From Desulfuromonas sp. (GTDB lineage Bacteria; Desulfobacterota; Desulfuromonadia; Desulfuromonadales; BM501): a stretch of 32,040 nucleotides of DNA. Positions 23,355 through 32,040 of the stretch are shown here, in pieces. Location: positions 1 to 32,040 of the forward strand of contig NZ_PKUB01000044.1 of the NCBI RefSeq assembly GCF_002868845.1, given 5' to 3'. The translations under genes were made by a program, and so were the position numbers. The notes under the pieces were generated by a model, which saw only the letters and a list, made by a program, of their open reading frames with translations, did no database searches and was not told the DNA's origin. Position 1 is the first letter of the stretch; each line of letters opens with the position of its first letter.

Positions 23355-24847
23355 GGTTGCTGCCCTTTCTTGGCAAGGGTGACAACCGTGCGATTGGCCG
23401 GGGTGAAGTAGGTGCGGGCGGCGGCCATGACCTCGTCGGCGCCGATCCCCGCCACCACTTCGTCATAGTCCACAAGGTAGCGCCAGTCTTTGGCCACGGT
23501 CTGGTAATAAGTCAGCATTCGCGCCAGGCCGGTGTTTCCCTTGAGGTAGCGAAGCCGGTCGGTGCGTAGCCGGTTGCGCGCCCGTTCGAGTTCGCGGGGC
23601 GTTACAGGTTCGCTGGCCAGCCGCTGGAGTTCTGCGTACAGGGCCCTTTCCACCTCCCCGGGGGTGTGGGGGTAGCGTGGCACGAGGGAAAAGACGAACA
23701 GGTTGGGGAAGCGGGAGCCCGGTGCGCCGTAGGTCGAAACCGATGTGGCCAGTTGCTGCTCCACCACCAGCGCCCGGTAGAGACGCGAGGTCCGGCCCCC
23801 GGCGAGAATCAGGTCGATGAGGTCGAAGACGTAATCGTCCCGCTCGGGCAAGGTCGGCTTGTGGAAGGCGACGGCCAATCGGGGCTCGGCGTCGAACTCC
23901 ACCTTGACCCGCTTCTCACCTTTCTGCTCGGGCTCAACGGCCACCACGGGGGGCACAGGGGTTCCGGGCGGAATGTCCCCGAAGTTGCGCTCCACGGTCG
24001 CCACCGCCTCCTCGGTGTCGATGTCTCCAACGATGGCGATAACGGTGTTGACCGGAGCGTAGTAGCTGTGGAGGAAATCACGGGTCTCGGCCAGGGAAAG
24101 GTTGACGATGTCGGAAGGCCAGCCAATGGTCGGATTGCGGTAGGGGTGCACGGTAAAAGCGTTGGCGATCAAGGTCTCATAAAGCATTCCGCCGGGGCTG
24201 CTCTCATAGGAGCGACGGCGCTCCTCCGTAATCACCTCGCGTTCGGTATAGAACTCGCGCAGTACCGGGTTCTTCATCCGGTCCGACTCGACTGCGGCCC
24301 ACAGTTCAAACTTGTTGGCCGGCAAGGAGACGAGATAAGTAGTCAGGTCCTTGCTCGTGAAGGCATTGTAGCCCACCCCTCCGTTTTTGGCATAGATGCG
24401 GGAGAACTCGTCCTTGACCACGAACTCTTTGTGCCTCTTCTGCAGGGCTTCGAGTCGGTCTTTCAGACGGGAAACCTCCTGCGGGTCGGCATCCCTGGCC
24501 TCCCGAAGGGTATCGAGAGCGACACCGACCTCTTCGATCTCCTGCAGAAGGGGTTTTTCTTTGCGAAAATCGACAGTGCCGAGGGTTTTCGTCCCTTTGA
24601 ACAGCATGTGTTCGAGCAGATGGGCCACCCCGCGGGTCTGACTGGTCTCGTCCACCCCGCCGACCCCGATGGTGATGTAGGCGGCGAAGGTCGGCGAGTC
24701 GTGGCGCTCCACGGTGAGCAGTTTCAGGCCGTTGGCCAGGGTGTGCTCCCGGACCTTCTCTTCGAGGTACTGGGCAAGAGCCCCGGGGGCCAACAACAGG
24801 GTCAACAGCAGGGCGGTCAAAGACCTCCCGACAAACCGATGGTGCAT
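23351..24847 (-). CDS. M16-family zinc peptidase, catalytic partner
   Basis: A 498-residue exported M16 metallopeptidase. A signal peptide covers about residues 1-25. The inverted zinc motif HLLEH is at residues 76-80, with Glu79 as base and His76 and His80 as ligands. Glu187 in AAVESDRM is the likely third ligand. The first domain carries a long charged insert (about 95-145), and the second domain lies around 255-480. The gene has its own promoter at 24893-24921 and AAGGAG nine bases before the ATG. The inactive partner gene follows with four-base overlap. Members degrade peptides or unfolded envelope proteins; the substrate here is not known. Confidence 0.92.
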   Translation of the reverse strand: MHHRFVGRSLTALLLTLLLAPGALAQYLEEKVREHTLANGLKLLTVERHDSPTFAAYITIGVGGVDETSQTRGVAHLLEHMLFKGTKTLGTVDFRKEKPLLQEIEEVGVALDTLREARDADPQEVSRLKDRLEALQKRHKEFVVKDEFSRIYAKNGGVGYNAFTSKDLTTYLVSLPANKFELWAAVESDRMKNPVLREFYTEREVITEERRRSYESSPGGMLYETLIANAFTVHPYRNPTIGWPSDIVNLSLAETRDFLHSYYAPVNTVIAIVGDIDTEEAVATVERNFGDIPPGTPVPPVVAVEPEQKGEKRVKVEFDAEPRLAVAFHKPTLPERDDYVFDLIDLILAGGRTSRLYRALVVEQQLATSVSTYGAPGSRFPNLFVFSLVPRYPHTPGEVERALYAELQRLASEPVTPRELERARNRLRTDRLRYLKGNTGLARMLTYYQTVAKDWRYLVDYDEVVAGIGADEVMAAARTYFTPANRTVVTLAKKGQQP

Positions 24848-24892
24848 AGGGGGATACTCCTTGTAAGGCTGAGGCTGGACGGGCTACCCCAT

Positions 24893-24921
24893 AGTATAAC
24901 CGTTCATCCCCTCCAGGTCGA
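24893..24921 (-). promoter_or_regulatory. promoter of the M16 pair
   Basis: Minus strand: -35 TCGACC (24916-24921, four of six), a 17-base spacer and -10 TATACT (24893-24898). Transcription would start near 24886, 40 bases before the ATG. Confidence 0.5.
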
Positions 24922-24925
24922 GGGG
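24908..24925 (-). terminator. weak hairpin after lon
   Basis: Six-base stem CCCCTC / GAGGGG with a six-base loop, five bases past the lon stop. No T-run follows, and it overlaps the M16 promoter, so lon transcription may read through. Confidence 0.3.
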
Positions 24926-24930
24926 ACAGG

Positions 24931-27312
24931 TCAGGGGCGGGCGGGGAAGGATGTAGCGGAGCTGTCGGTAAAACTCGGAGCGCCTTTGCCCTCGGGGGGC
25001 AAGAGGGTCTTTTCCAGCACTTCGTCCATGTCTCCTACGAAGAATACGGAGATCTCCTTGCGGACGTACTCCTCGAGGTCCAGAAGGTTCTCCCGGTTGC
25101 ACTCCGGAAGGAGCACGGTGGTGGCCCCGGCCCGGCTGGCCGCCAGGACCTTCTCCTTGACTCCGCCGATGGGCAGAACCCGGCCGGAGAGGGTCAACTC
25201 CCCGGTCATGGCCACTTCACGGCGGGCAGGACGCCCGGTGAGCATTGAAATGAGGGCCGTCGCCATGGTGATACCCGCCGAGGGCCCGTCCTTGGGAATG
25301 GCTCCGGAGGGAACGTGGATATGAATATCGCTGTTCTCGAAAAACCGCGCATCGATGCCGAAATGGGCGGTCCGCGCCCGGACGAATGAGAGGGCGGTCT
25401 TGGCCGACTCCTGCATCACGTCGCCGAGGCTGCCGGTAAGGATCAGATCCTTCCTGCCGGCCATTCGCGAGGCCTCCACAAAAATGATATAACCTCCGGA
25501 CTCGGTCCAGGCCAATCCCGTCACCACCCCGACCCGATCGGACTCGCCGGCCACGTCGGTGAAGAAGGTGCGCGGACCGAGCATGTCCTCCACTGCGGCC
25601 GGGGAAACGGTGAGATGGGGGGGCTGCCCCTGGGTGATCTCCTTGGCGACCTTGCGGCAAATCGAGGCGATCTTGCGCTCGAGACTGCGCACCCCGGCTT
25701 CCCGGGTATAATCCTTGGCGATCTTGAGGATCGCATCCTCCTCGAAGACCATGGAGTTGGACTCCAGGCCGTTTTCGACAATCTGTTTGGGAATCAGGTA
25801 CTTGAACGCGATCTGACTTTTCTCTTCATCGCTGTAGCCGGTCAGGCGAATGACCTCCATGCGGTCTTTCAGGGCATGGGGGACCGGGTCCATGATGTTG
25901 GCAGTAGTGATGAACATGACCCGGGACAGATCGAAGGGGACGTCCAGGTAGTGATCGGTAAAGGTGTCGTTCTGCTCCGGGTCGAGGAGCTCCAGCAGGG
26001 CCGAGGCCGGGTCTCCGCGAAAATCCTGCCCGATCTTGTCGACCTCGTCGAGCATAAACACCGGATTGTTGGACTCGGCGCGGCATATTTCCTGAATAAT
26101 CCGGCCCGGCAAGGCACCGATGTAGGTGCGCCGGTGGCCCCGGATCTCGGCCTCGTCCTTCATCCCGCCGAGAGAGATGCGGATGAACTTGCGCCCCATG
26201 GCCCGGGAGATGGAACGTCCGAGAGAGGTTTTACCGACCCCCGGGGGGCCAACAAAACAGAGAATCGGCCCCTTGGTGGTGGCCTTGAGGGAGCGCACCG
26301 CGAGGTACTCCAGGATGCGTTCCTTGACCTCCTTGAGGTTATAATGGTCCTCGTCCAGAATCCGCTGAGCCTGATTGATGTCGTGCCGGTCCTCCGTACC
26401 CCGTCTCCAGGGCATGTTGCACAAATACTCCAGAAAGGTCCGGGAGACGGTGTATTCGGGGGAGGAGGGGTTGATCCGTTCAAGCCGGGACAGCTCTTTC
26501 TCCGCCACTTTGAGCACATCCTCCGGCATGCCAGCCCGGGCAATTCTCCTTCGAAAGTCGTTGATTTCCGACTGGCGGGGATCCTCGTCTCCCAGCTCTT
26601 CCTGAATCTCCCGCATCTGCTCACGCAGCAGGTACTCCTTCTGGGTCTTGCCGAGGCGCTTAGCCACCTCGGACTGAACCTCCCCTCGCACCTGGAGCCG
26701 CTGGACCTCGTTGGTCAACTGCAGGTAAACCTCCTTGAGCCGATCCAGGGGGTCGGTGATCTCAAGAAGTCCCTGCTGATCACGCAGTTCAAGGTTGAGA
26801 TAGACCGCCACCAGGTCGGCCAGCTGACCGGCATCCTCGATCTGGTCGATCATCTTGAGCACATCGCCCGGAAGGGGCCGCCCGTAGGCCAAGGCGATTT
26901 TAAGAAGGGCGTTAACGCTCTGCACCAGGGCCTCAGTAACGAGGCCATTGTTCTCGGGGGTTTCCACCGTTTCGACAGTGGCCAGAAGATAAGGAATGCG
27001 TTGGGTCGGCGCCACCAGTCGAACCCGCCGAATACCCTCCACCACCACTTTCGCCCCTCCCTCGGGGAAACGGAAAATCTGGTTGATCCGGCACAGGGTG
27101 CCGATCTGGGCCATGTCCTCGAAGCGGCTCTCCTCACCGGGGACAAAGCAAGAGACCAGCCCAAGCATTTGGTCTCCGCGCATGGCGTGATCGATAATCG
27201 TCATCTGGGCCGGATTGACGAAAAGAGGAAAAACCATGTGAGGGAAAACCACATGCTCCCGCATGGGATAGATGGGAAGAACCTGCGGAAAGGGAAGTGG
27301 CCGGCTGAACAT
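24931..27312 (-). CDS. lon: ATP-dependent Lon protease
   Basis: A 793-residue Lon protease, cytoplasmic, degrading damaged and regulatory proteins. The LonN substrate domain is at about 10-205, followed by a helical region (about 205-340). The AAA+ module has Walker A GPPGVGKT and sensor or Walker [12 protein letters not shown]. The proteolytic domain ends the protein, with catalytic Ser678 in KDGPSAG and Lys about 721 in [10 protein letters not shown], positions almost equal to E. coli Lon (Ser679, Lys722). The start at 27312 has GGGAG seven bases upstream. A 76-residue gene precedes it by 19 bases under a good promoter. The C-terminal tail is a little longer and Ser/Thr-rich. Nothing looks broken. 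Confidence 0.97.
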   Translation of the reverse strand: MFSRPLPFPQVLPIYPMREHVVFPHMVFPLFVNPAQMTIIDHAMRGDQMLGLVSCFVPGEESRFEDMAQIGTLCRINQIFRFPEGGAKVVVEGIRRVRLVAPTQRIPYLLATVETVETPENNGLVTEALVQSVNALLKIALAYGRPLPGDVLKMIDQIEDAGQLADLVAVYLNLELRDQQGLLEITDPLDRLKEVYLQLTNEVQRLQVRGEVQSEVAKRLGKTQKEYLLREQMREIQEELGDEDPRQSEINDFRRRIARAGMPEDVLKVAEKELSRLERINPSSPEYTVSRTFLEYLCNMPWRRGTEDRHDINQAQRILDEDHYNLKEVKERILEYLAVRSLKATTKGPILCFVGPPGVGKTSLGRSISRAMGRKFIRISLGGMKDEAEIRGHRRTYIGALPGRIIQEICRAESNNPVFMLDEVDKIGQDFRGDPASALLELLDPEQNDTFTDHYLDVPFDLSRVMFITTANIMDPVPHALKDRMEVIRLTGYSDEEKSQIAFKYLIPKQIVENGLESNSMVFEEDAILKIAKDYTREAGVRSLERKIASICRKVAKEITQGQPPHLTVSPAAVEDMLGPRTFFTDVAGESDRVGVVTGLAWTESGGYIIFVEASRMAGRKDLILTGSLGDVMQESAKTALSFVRARTAHFGIDARFFENSDIHIHVPSGAIPKDGPSAGITMATALISMLTGRPARREVAMTGELTLSGRVLPIGGVKEKVLAASRAGATTVLLPECNRENLLDLEEYVRKEISVFFVGDMDEVLEKTLLPPEGKGAPSFTDSSATSFPARP

Positions 27313-27331
27313 GATCGGCTCCCTGTCTGGG

Positions 27332-27562
27332 TTAATCGAACTCGGGATTCACGTCTTCGATGGTGCGGGCCAGGATGTCGGGAAACAGTTCCCTGAAGGA
27401 TGGGTGGGCAGAACCAAGATACGTCTTAAGAGCGATCACCTCCAGGCGCAGCCGATCGACCTCGCCGCGCAATTCAAGCAGGCCGCTGTCTGTTTCGAGC
27501 CCGGAGAGGGTGAGCTCCTTTCCCGGGCGAACGATGGGTTCGTCCAAAGGGACCTTGTCCAT
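27332..27562 (-). CDS. 76-residue hypothetical protein upstream of lon
   Basis: A small protein I do not recognise. Residues 28-47 ([19 protein letters not shown]) form a strong amphipathic helix, probably a short coiled coil. The rest is acidic, and the end ([17 protein letters not shown]) is also helical. No signal peptide. The ATG at 27562 has GAGG seven bases before. It lies between a clear promoter (27607-27634) and lon, with 19 bases to the lon start, so the two should be co-transcribed. It could be an adaptor or regulator of Lon, but nothing in the sequence proves that. Confidence 0.7.
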   Translation of the reverse strand: MDKVPLDEPIVRPGKELTLSGLETDSGLLELRGEVDRLRLEVIALKTYLGSAHPSFRELFPDILARTIEDVNPEFD

Positions 27563-27606
27563 GCCACACCTCGTTTTCGGGTCGATGGGGGCCTAAATCA
27601 CCATCA

Positions 27607-27634
27607 AGGATAACAACCCCAAAAGGGCTGTCAA
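27607..27634 (-). promoter_or_regulatory. promoter of the 76-residue gene and lon
   Basis: Minus strand: a perfect -35 TTGACA (27629-27634), a 16-base spacer and -10 TATCCT (27607-27612, four of six). It does not look like a heat-shock sigma-32 promoter. Transcription would start about 40 bases before the ATG at 27562. Confidence 0.6.
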
Positions 27635-27723
27635 GGCTCGATACCGGCGCCGTTGCCAGCGGCAGCGGATGGTGAGCCCGGCACATATTCTCCGGCAGAG
27701 GCGCCGAAAAGGCTTCAGCGACC

Positions 27724-27752
27724 TTGCCCGAGAGCTCGGCGGATTGTATAAG
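27724..27752 (+). promoter_or_regulatory. promoter of the alpha/beta hydrolase
   Basis: -35 TTGCCC (27724-27729), a 17-base spacer and -10 TATAAG (27747-27752). Transcription would start near 27759, 40 bases before the ATG at 27799. Confidence 0.55.
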
Positions 27753-27798
27753 TGACGAACCAAGTATCGGAGCACAACTTCGGGCAGGAGGAGGAACC

Positions 27799-28494
27799 AT
27801 GACGGTCGAGCGAGTCACCCTTCCGATAGACGGGCAAAAGAGCATTTCGGCGGTCCTGGCCCAACCGGAGGATGCAACAGAAAAGCGCCCGGCCGCGGTG
27901 CTCATCGCCCACGGGGCCGGGGGAAACATGGACCACGAATTTATCGTCACGGTGGCCGAAGGCCTGACGGCGGCGGGCCTTGCCACCCTGCGTTTCAACT
28001 TTCCATTCAGCGAGGAGAGAAGAAAAGCACCCGACACTCCGCGAAAGCTCTATGCAGCGTGGCGGGCGGCCTTCGATTTCATGTCCGGAGAGAAGGGGCC
28101 CTGCCCTTCAAGGATCGTCGTTTCGGGCAAGTCGATGGGCGGGCGCATCGCATCGCAGATGGTGGCCGAGGGCTTGCTCCCGGCCGACGGCCTGATCCTC
28201 TTCGGCTATCCCCTGCACCCGCCTGGGAAGCCGGAAAAACTGCGAGATGGGCACTTGCGCCAGGTTCGGATCCCGACCCTGTTCGTCTCCGGAACCCGCG
28301 ACGCTCTGTGCGACCTGACCCTGTTGAAGGATGTTTTGCCGAGGCTGACGGCCCCGTGGAACCTGGAGGTGATCGAAGGGGGCGACCACTCCTTCAAGGT
28401 GCCAAAGTCCAGCGGACAAAGCTACCCTTCGGTCAAGGAAGATATTCTGGAAAGGACCACGGCATGGCTGGAGGAATGCGGTTTTCGGGCCTGA
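27799..28494 (+). CDS. alpha/beta hydrolase (KANL3/Tex30-like)
   Basis: A 231-residue cytoplasmic serine hydrolase of the dienelactone hydrolase/Tex30 branch. The oxyanion region is IAHGAGGNMDH. The nucleophile elbow GKSMGG places Ser112, the acid is Asp168 in SGTRDALCD, and the base is His197 in GGDHSFK. Length and order are normal. The ATG at 27799 has AGGAGGAGGAA just upstream. The longer frame back to 27724 starts in the promoter and is rejected. It is a single gene, divergent from the lon unit and convergent with the kinase gene. Substrate unknown; many relatives are annotated only as putative hydrolases. Confidence 0.85.
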   Translation: MTVERVTLPIDGQKSISAVLAQPEDATEKRPAAVLIAHGAGGNMDHEFIVTVAEGLTAAGLATLRFNFPFSEERRKAPDTPRKLYAAWRAAFDFMSGEKGPCPSRIVVSGKSMGGRIASQMVAEGLLPADGLILFGYPLHPPGKPEKLRDGHLRQVRIPTLFVSGTRDALCDLTLLKDVLPRLTAPWNLEVIEGGDHSFKVPKSSGQSYPSVKEDILERTTAWLEECGFRA

Positions 28495-28546
28495 GTTCCT
28501 CAAGGAGCGGCGAGACACCCGGATATGGGGCGGCGGAGGTTCGACT

Positions 28547-30835
28547 CTATACCGCTTCCCCCGCCGCCTGAGCTTGAAGACCGATCGGCAATATAAAACA
28601 GACCCGTGTGCCGCGGGAAGGCTCACTTTCGACCCAGATCGTTCCGCCATGCATTTCCACGATATTTTTTGCGATACCCATTCCAAGTCCCAATCCGCCG
28701 ACTGCCGTGTTGCTGGCGTCGGCACGGTAGAACTTGTCGAAAATCCGCTCGACCTGCTCAGGGGTCATGCCGATGCCTTCGTCGGTCACGGACAGCTGGT
28801 AACGGTCGTCGACCTGACAGCCCTCCACCCGGATTTCCCCGCCCCCGGGGGAATACTTCACCGCGTTGCTGAGCAGATTTTCAAGGACCTGCACCATTTT
28901 ATTGCGGTCAAGGCAAATGTTTTCCGGAAAATCCGCGGCCAGGGCGAGTTCGAAGCGGTGGTTGACCGCACGGCTCTGGAACTGTCCCACCACCTTTTTC
29001 AGGATTCCCGGCAGATCCCAGAACCCCATTTCCAACGGGATGGCCTGCCCTGACTCGATGCGGCTGATGTCCAGGATGTCGTCGGTGATCTTGGACAACA
29101 CCTCCCCTTTATCGTAGATTTCCCCGAGAAATTCTCTCTGCTGCTCGGGTTCGAAATTCCCGAATTCCTCCGGGTTTAAAAGCAGTTCGGTGTACCCCAT
29201 CAGGGACGCGAGGGGGGTGCGGAGTTCATGGGCCGCGGTGGAGATAAACTCGCTCTTCATGAGGCCTACTTCCCGCAGTTTGTCTTCCGCCTTTTTTCGT
29301 TCTGTGATGTCGCGAAAGATGGCCCGGGTGGCCACCGGCCGGCCGTCCTCAACGTGAATATTGACGTTCCCCTCGACGGTGACATTCCGGCCGTCCCTGG
29401 CTTTAAAGGAGGTCTCGATGCTGTCGACCGTCTCCCCGGCCATGATGCGCTGGAATACCCCCATGCAGTGCTCGAGGCAGTCCGGATGGATGATTTCGAA
29501 AAGGGAAAGGCTGCCGACCTCATCCTGATCGTAGCCAAGGGTTTCGCACCAGGCCCGGTTGACCAGCAGAAAAGACCCGTCCGGGGCGACGCTTTGTATC
29601 AGGTCGCTGGCATTGTCGAAAAGGTCACGGTAGCGGGCCTCACTCTGGAGCAGCAGCGCCAGGGCCTCCTGGCGCTCGGCGACCTCCCGGTTGAGTTCCT
29701 CGCGGGACGCGGTAACCTGTTTCAGGTTCTGCGCCATGCGGTCGAAAGCCCGCGAGAGGACTCCGACCTCGTCCTGTCGCAGGGTCCCCACTCTGCAATC
29801 GAGGTTGCCCCGACCGATCTCCTCGGTCCCCTTCTGCAGTCGGTAAAGGGGACTCGAAATCGACCGGGCGACCCCCAGGGCCACGCCCATACCGATCAGG
29901 GAAACGAACAGCGACAGGATCAGGACCAGTCTCTCCAGCCGGCTCACCGAGGCGAACGCCTCATCGGTATTGACCTTGACCACCATCCCCAGCCCCAGCT
30001 CGGGCAGGGGCCGCCAAGCGGCGATCACCTCGGCCCCCTCGCAGGTCTCGACCAGGCCCGTGCCGCTATGTCCGGCGAGAGCTTCCTCCATCGGCATTGT
30101 CCCCGCCTCGGAAAAGGGAGACACCAGGTTCGGGTCATGCCCCCCCCCCTTGTGCGGGGGAGTGAGATGGATATAGCCCTGCCCCGAAACCGTCTTTCCG
30201 AGAACGGTTATTCCGGTCCGGCCGAGGCCGACCTGATCCCGGACCTGGTCGAGGATCCCCTCTACCCCGACCTCGAAAGCGACGAAGCCGAGGATCGCCC
30301 CGTCCTTTCCGCGAATCGGTTCGCTCAGCAGCAACGCATACGGCCCCTCCTCGTGACAGCGATAAAGAGCGGCGGCCTGCTGCGTTTCAGGCCCCTGCGC
30401 CCCGACCTCCGGAAAAGGGCGACCGGTCCGCTCGACGGCGTGCTTCTTGTTGCTTTGGTAGAGGATTCTCGAGTCGGGGGCGAGGAGGTGAATGTCCTCC
30501 AGGCCGAGGAGGGCTTGGAGGGGACTCAGGGCCTCGTCGAGGGCGCGGGTCGCGGCTGCGAACTCGGAGTGTCCCGGCACATCGGCATGGCGGGTCAGAA
30601 CCGGGAGGTTGCGCAACAGGACGGATGAGTGTCGGAGGGTCCGCAAGGCCCGGCCCTTGTCGGCGACAAAGGCCGCGGCCCGTTTCGCCTTGAGCTCGGC
30701 GACGGCAACCAGTGAGGCCGTCGTGCTTTTTTGAATGGCGTCTTTGCCGGCGTAAAAGCCGCCGCCCCCCACAACAAACAAGGGCAAAAAGGCCAGACCC
30801 AGAAAAGTCAGTAACAGCTTATTTCTTATCGACAC
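28547..30835 (-). CDS. sensor histidine kinase (Cache-HAMP-PAS-HisKA-HATPase)
   Basis: A 762-residue membrane sensor. A first membrane segment (about 7-26) and a second (about 303-322) enclose a periplasmic domain of about 275 residues, probably a double-Cache sensor. A HAMP linker follows (about 322-375), then a PAS domain (about 400-515, YRDLFDNASDLIQSVAPDGSFLLVNRAWCETLGY) and a HisKA domain with phosphoacceptor His536 in AAHELRTPLASLMGYTELLL. The HATPase has NLLSNAVKYSP (N box), DEGIGM (G1) and GLGLGMGIAKNIVEMHGG (G2). There is no receiver domain, so its response regulator is elsewhere. The start is a GTG at 30833-30835 with GGAGGG five bases before. It overlaps the GGDEF-EAL gene by 17 bases. 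Signal unknown. Confidence 0.92.
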   Translation of the reverse strand: MSIRNKLLLTFLGLAFLPLFVVGGGGFYAGKDAIQKSTTASLVAVAELKAKRAAAFVADKGRALRTLRHSSVLLRNLPVLTRHADVPGHSEFAAATRALDEALSPLQALLGLEDIHLLAPDSRILYQSNKKHAVERTGRPFPEVGAQGPETQQAAALYRCHEEGPYALLLSEPIRGKDGAILGFVAFEVGVEGILDQVRDQVGLGRTGITVLGKTVSGQGYIHLTPPHKGGGHDPNLVSPFSEAGTMPMEEALAGHSGTGLVETCEGAEVIAAWRPLPELGLGMVVKVNTDEAFASVSRLERLVLILSLFVSLIGMGVALGVARSISSPLYRLQKGTEEIGRGNLDCRVGTLRQDEVGVLSRAFDRMAQNLKQVTASREELNREVAERQEALALLLQSEARYRDLFDNASDLIQSVAPDGSFLLVNRAWCETLGYDQDEVGSLSLFEIIHPDCLEHCMGVFQRIMAGETVDSIETSFKARDGRNVTVEGNVNIHVEDGRPVATRAIFRDITERKKAEDKLREVGLMKSEFISTAAHELRTPLASLMGYTELLLNPEEFGNFEPEQQREFLGEIYDKGEVLSKITDDILDISRIESGQAIPLEMGFWDLPGILKKVVGQFQSRAVNHRFELALAADFPENICLDRNKMVQVLENLLSNAVKYSPGGGEIRVEGCQVDDRYQLSVTDEGIGMTPEQVERIFDKFYRADASNTAVGGLGLGMGIAKNIVEMHGGTIWVESEPSRGTRVCFILPIGLQAQAAGEAV

Positions 30836-32040
30836 GGCATCCCTCCACCGGCATCATTTCCCCCACCCGTCTTCCCCTTGTGGCGGCTCCCCCGGTCTCC
30901 TCCGGGAAGAACGTGCCCTGTTCCCCGGATTGCTCCCGCCGCAGGAAACTCTCGATCTGCTCCGCAGGCAGGGGCCGGCTGAACAGGAAACCCTGCCCCT
31001 GCTGGCACCCCCGCTCCTTCATGAAGGCGAGCTGTTCGGGGGTCTCGATCCCCTCTGCCACAACATCGAGCCCCATGCTCCGGCCCAGCGCCACGATCGA
31101 CCCGGCGATGGCCGCATCGTTGGGGTCGCTGGTCACGTCACGGACAAAGGAACGGTCGACCTTCAGCCTGGAGATGGGAAAACGCTTCAGGTAGCTGAGG
31201 GACGAGTAGCCCGTGCCGAAATCGTCCACCGCCAGATGGATGTCGCGGACCTTGAGATCGGTCAGGGTCATGATGCTCTCCTCCACGTCCCCCATGATCA
31301 CGCTTTCGGTGATTTCCAGCTCCAGCCAGCGCGGGTCGAGCCCGGTTTCACCGAGAATCTCGTCGACGGTATCGACGAAGTTGGGCTGCCGGAACTGACG
31401 TCCGGAGATATTGACCGCCATCCGCACCGGAGCCAGGCCCGACTCCTGCCAGGCACGGCCCTGTCGGCAGGCCTGCCGCAGCACCCACTCTCCGATGGGC
31501 ACGATCAACCCGGTCTCCTCTGCCAGGGGGATGAAATCGGCAGGGGGAACGAGCCCCCGCTTGGAATGGCGCCAGCGCAGCAGGGCCTCCACCCCGATCA
31601 GACGCCCGCTGGGCAGCTCGACCTGGGGCTGGTAGTGAAGGACGAACTGCTCCTGGTCAAGGGCCCGGCGCAGATCCCCCTCGAGGAGCAGCCGCTCGTG
31701 GGCCCGGGCGTTCATATCCGGGGTGTAGAACTGGTAGGTGTTGCGCCCCCGCTCCTTGGAGCGATACATGGCGACGTCGGCACACCGCAACAATCCCTCC
31801 GAATCCATGCCGTCAGCAGGATAAACGCTGATGCCGATACTGGCGGTCACGTACAGCTCGTGGTTGCGGATGTTGAAGGGGCGGGCGAGGGTTCCGAGGA
31901 TGCTCTCGGCCACCGTGGCCAGGTCGGTGAACTTCTGGAACTCCTCCACCACGACGAGGAACTCGTCCCCCCCGAGGCGGGCCAGGGTATCGCTCTTGCG
32001 CACGCAGCCGGAGAGGCGCTGGGCCACCTCCCGCAGCAGT
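30819..32040 (-). CDS. GGDEF-EAL c-di-GMP protein, 5' partial
   Basis: The frame runs off the window on its 5' side; about 406 residues are visible. The GGDEF domain ends in ARLGGDEF, with an RxxD inhibitory site (RKSD) five residues before. The EAL domain has GVEALLRW, NISGRQF, ELEITES, DDFGTGYSSLSYLKRFP and AEGIETPEQ, so the metal and catalytic residues for c-di-GMP cleavage are present. Both activities may be real, or the GGDEF domain may regulate the EAL. A Gly- and Arg-rich tail follows. The stop overlaps the kinase start by 17 bases, so they are probably coupled. Upstream sensor domains are out of view. Confidence 0.93.
   Translation of the reverse strand, partial: LLREVAQRLSGCVRKSDTLARLGGDEFLVVVEEFQKFTDLATVAESILGTLARPFNIRNHELYVTASIGISVYPADGMDSEGLLRCADVAMYRSKERGRNTYQFYTPDMNARAHERLLLEGDLRRALDQEQFVLHYQPQVELPSGRLIGVEALLRWRHSKRGLVPPADFIPLAEETGLIVPIGEWVLRQACRQGRAWQESGLAPVRMAVNISGRQFRQPNFVDTVDEILGETGLDPRWLELEITESVIMGDVEESIMTLTDLKVRDIHLAVDDFGTGYSSLSYLKRFPISRLKVDRSFVRDVTSDPNDAAIAGSIVALGRSMGLDVVAEGIETPEQLAFMKERGCQQGQGFLFSRPLPAEQIESFLRREQSGEQGTFFPEETGGAATRGRRVGEMMPVEGCRVDKK

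Noticed and set aside
23666-25324. 552-codon open frame on the plus strand
   Set aside because: Antisense shadow of the M16 catalytic gene and the end of lon.
25615-27396. 593-codon open frame on the plus strand
   Set aside because: Antisense to lon, with no family features.
1-32040. Defence island, CRISPR array, prophage or transposon
   Set aside because: No regularly spaced repeats, integrase, transposase, toxin-antitoxin or restriction genes are present.

Overview
This 32 kb window looks like an ordinary chromosomal segment of a GC-rich Gram-negative anaerobe. The best fit is a deltaproteobacterium of the Desulfuromonadales (Geobacter/Desulfuromonas-like). That placement is an inference from gene style: LpxH for lipid A, a LemA/GIDE pair, a Tat-exported Fe-S protein with a cytochrome b partner, and several kinase and c-di-GMP proteins. 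I see no rRNA, tRNA, CRISPR array, insertion sequence or prophage.

Layout. 1-4093 (+): an NlpC/P60 cell-wall hydrolase (5' end outside the window), an acyl-ACP thioesterase, a large GIDE-domain membrane protein with an EF-hand, and LemA, closely packed. 4264-6059 (-): a small DUF1059 protein with a palindromic terminator, and a secreted HELGH metalloprotease-like protein of unknown role. 6408-7850 (+): a self-contained unit made of a strong promoter, a leader hairpin, a 23-residue-repeat lipoprotein with a peptidoglycan-binding domain, and two terminators. 7878-10089 (-): an SRPBCC protein, then a Tat-exported Fe-S protein with a cytochrome b but no catalytic subunit. 10374-12831 (-): an amidase-rph-rdgB operon behind a clear promoter. 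Here rph carries an in-frame TAA at codon 19.

12866-18332 (-): a TPR protein, a three-HMA copper ATPase, a TIGR00725 protein and a NrnA-like DHH phosphoesterase run as one tight unit, with a 4-oxalocrotonate tautomerase-like gene upstream. 18888-19665 (+): lpxH, with a promoter so close to the ATG that a leaderless mRNA is predicted. 19675-21666 (-): a YihY/BrkB membrane protein and a YkgJ cysteine-cluster protein. 21939-24847 (-): an M16 peptidase pair, one active and one lacking HxxEH. 24931-27634 (-): lon and a 76-residue leader gene. 27724-28494 (+): an alpha/beta hydrolase. 28547 to the window end (-): a sensor histidine kinase and a GGDEF-EAL protein that runs off the edge.

The main theme is envelope maintenance and proteostasis: peptidoglycan hydrolysis and binding, lipid A synthesis, LemA/GIDE, the M16 pair, Lon and CopA. 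I found no clear new defence or mobile system. The items most worth a second look are the interrupted rph, the repeat lipoprotein unit, the orphan Fe-S/cytochrome b pair with a missing cluster cysteine, the EF-hand GIDE protein beside LemA, and the predicted leaderless lpxH.
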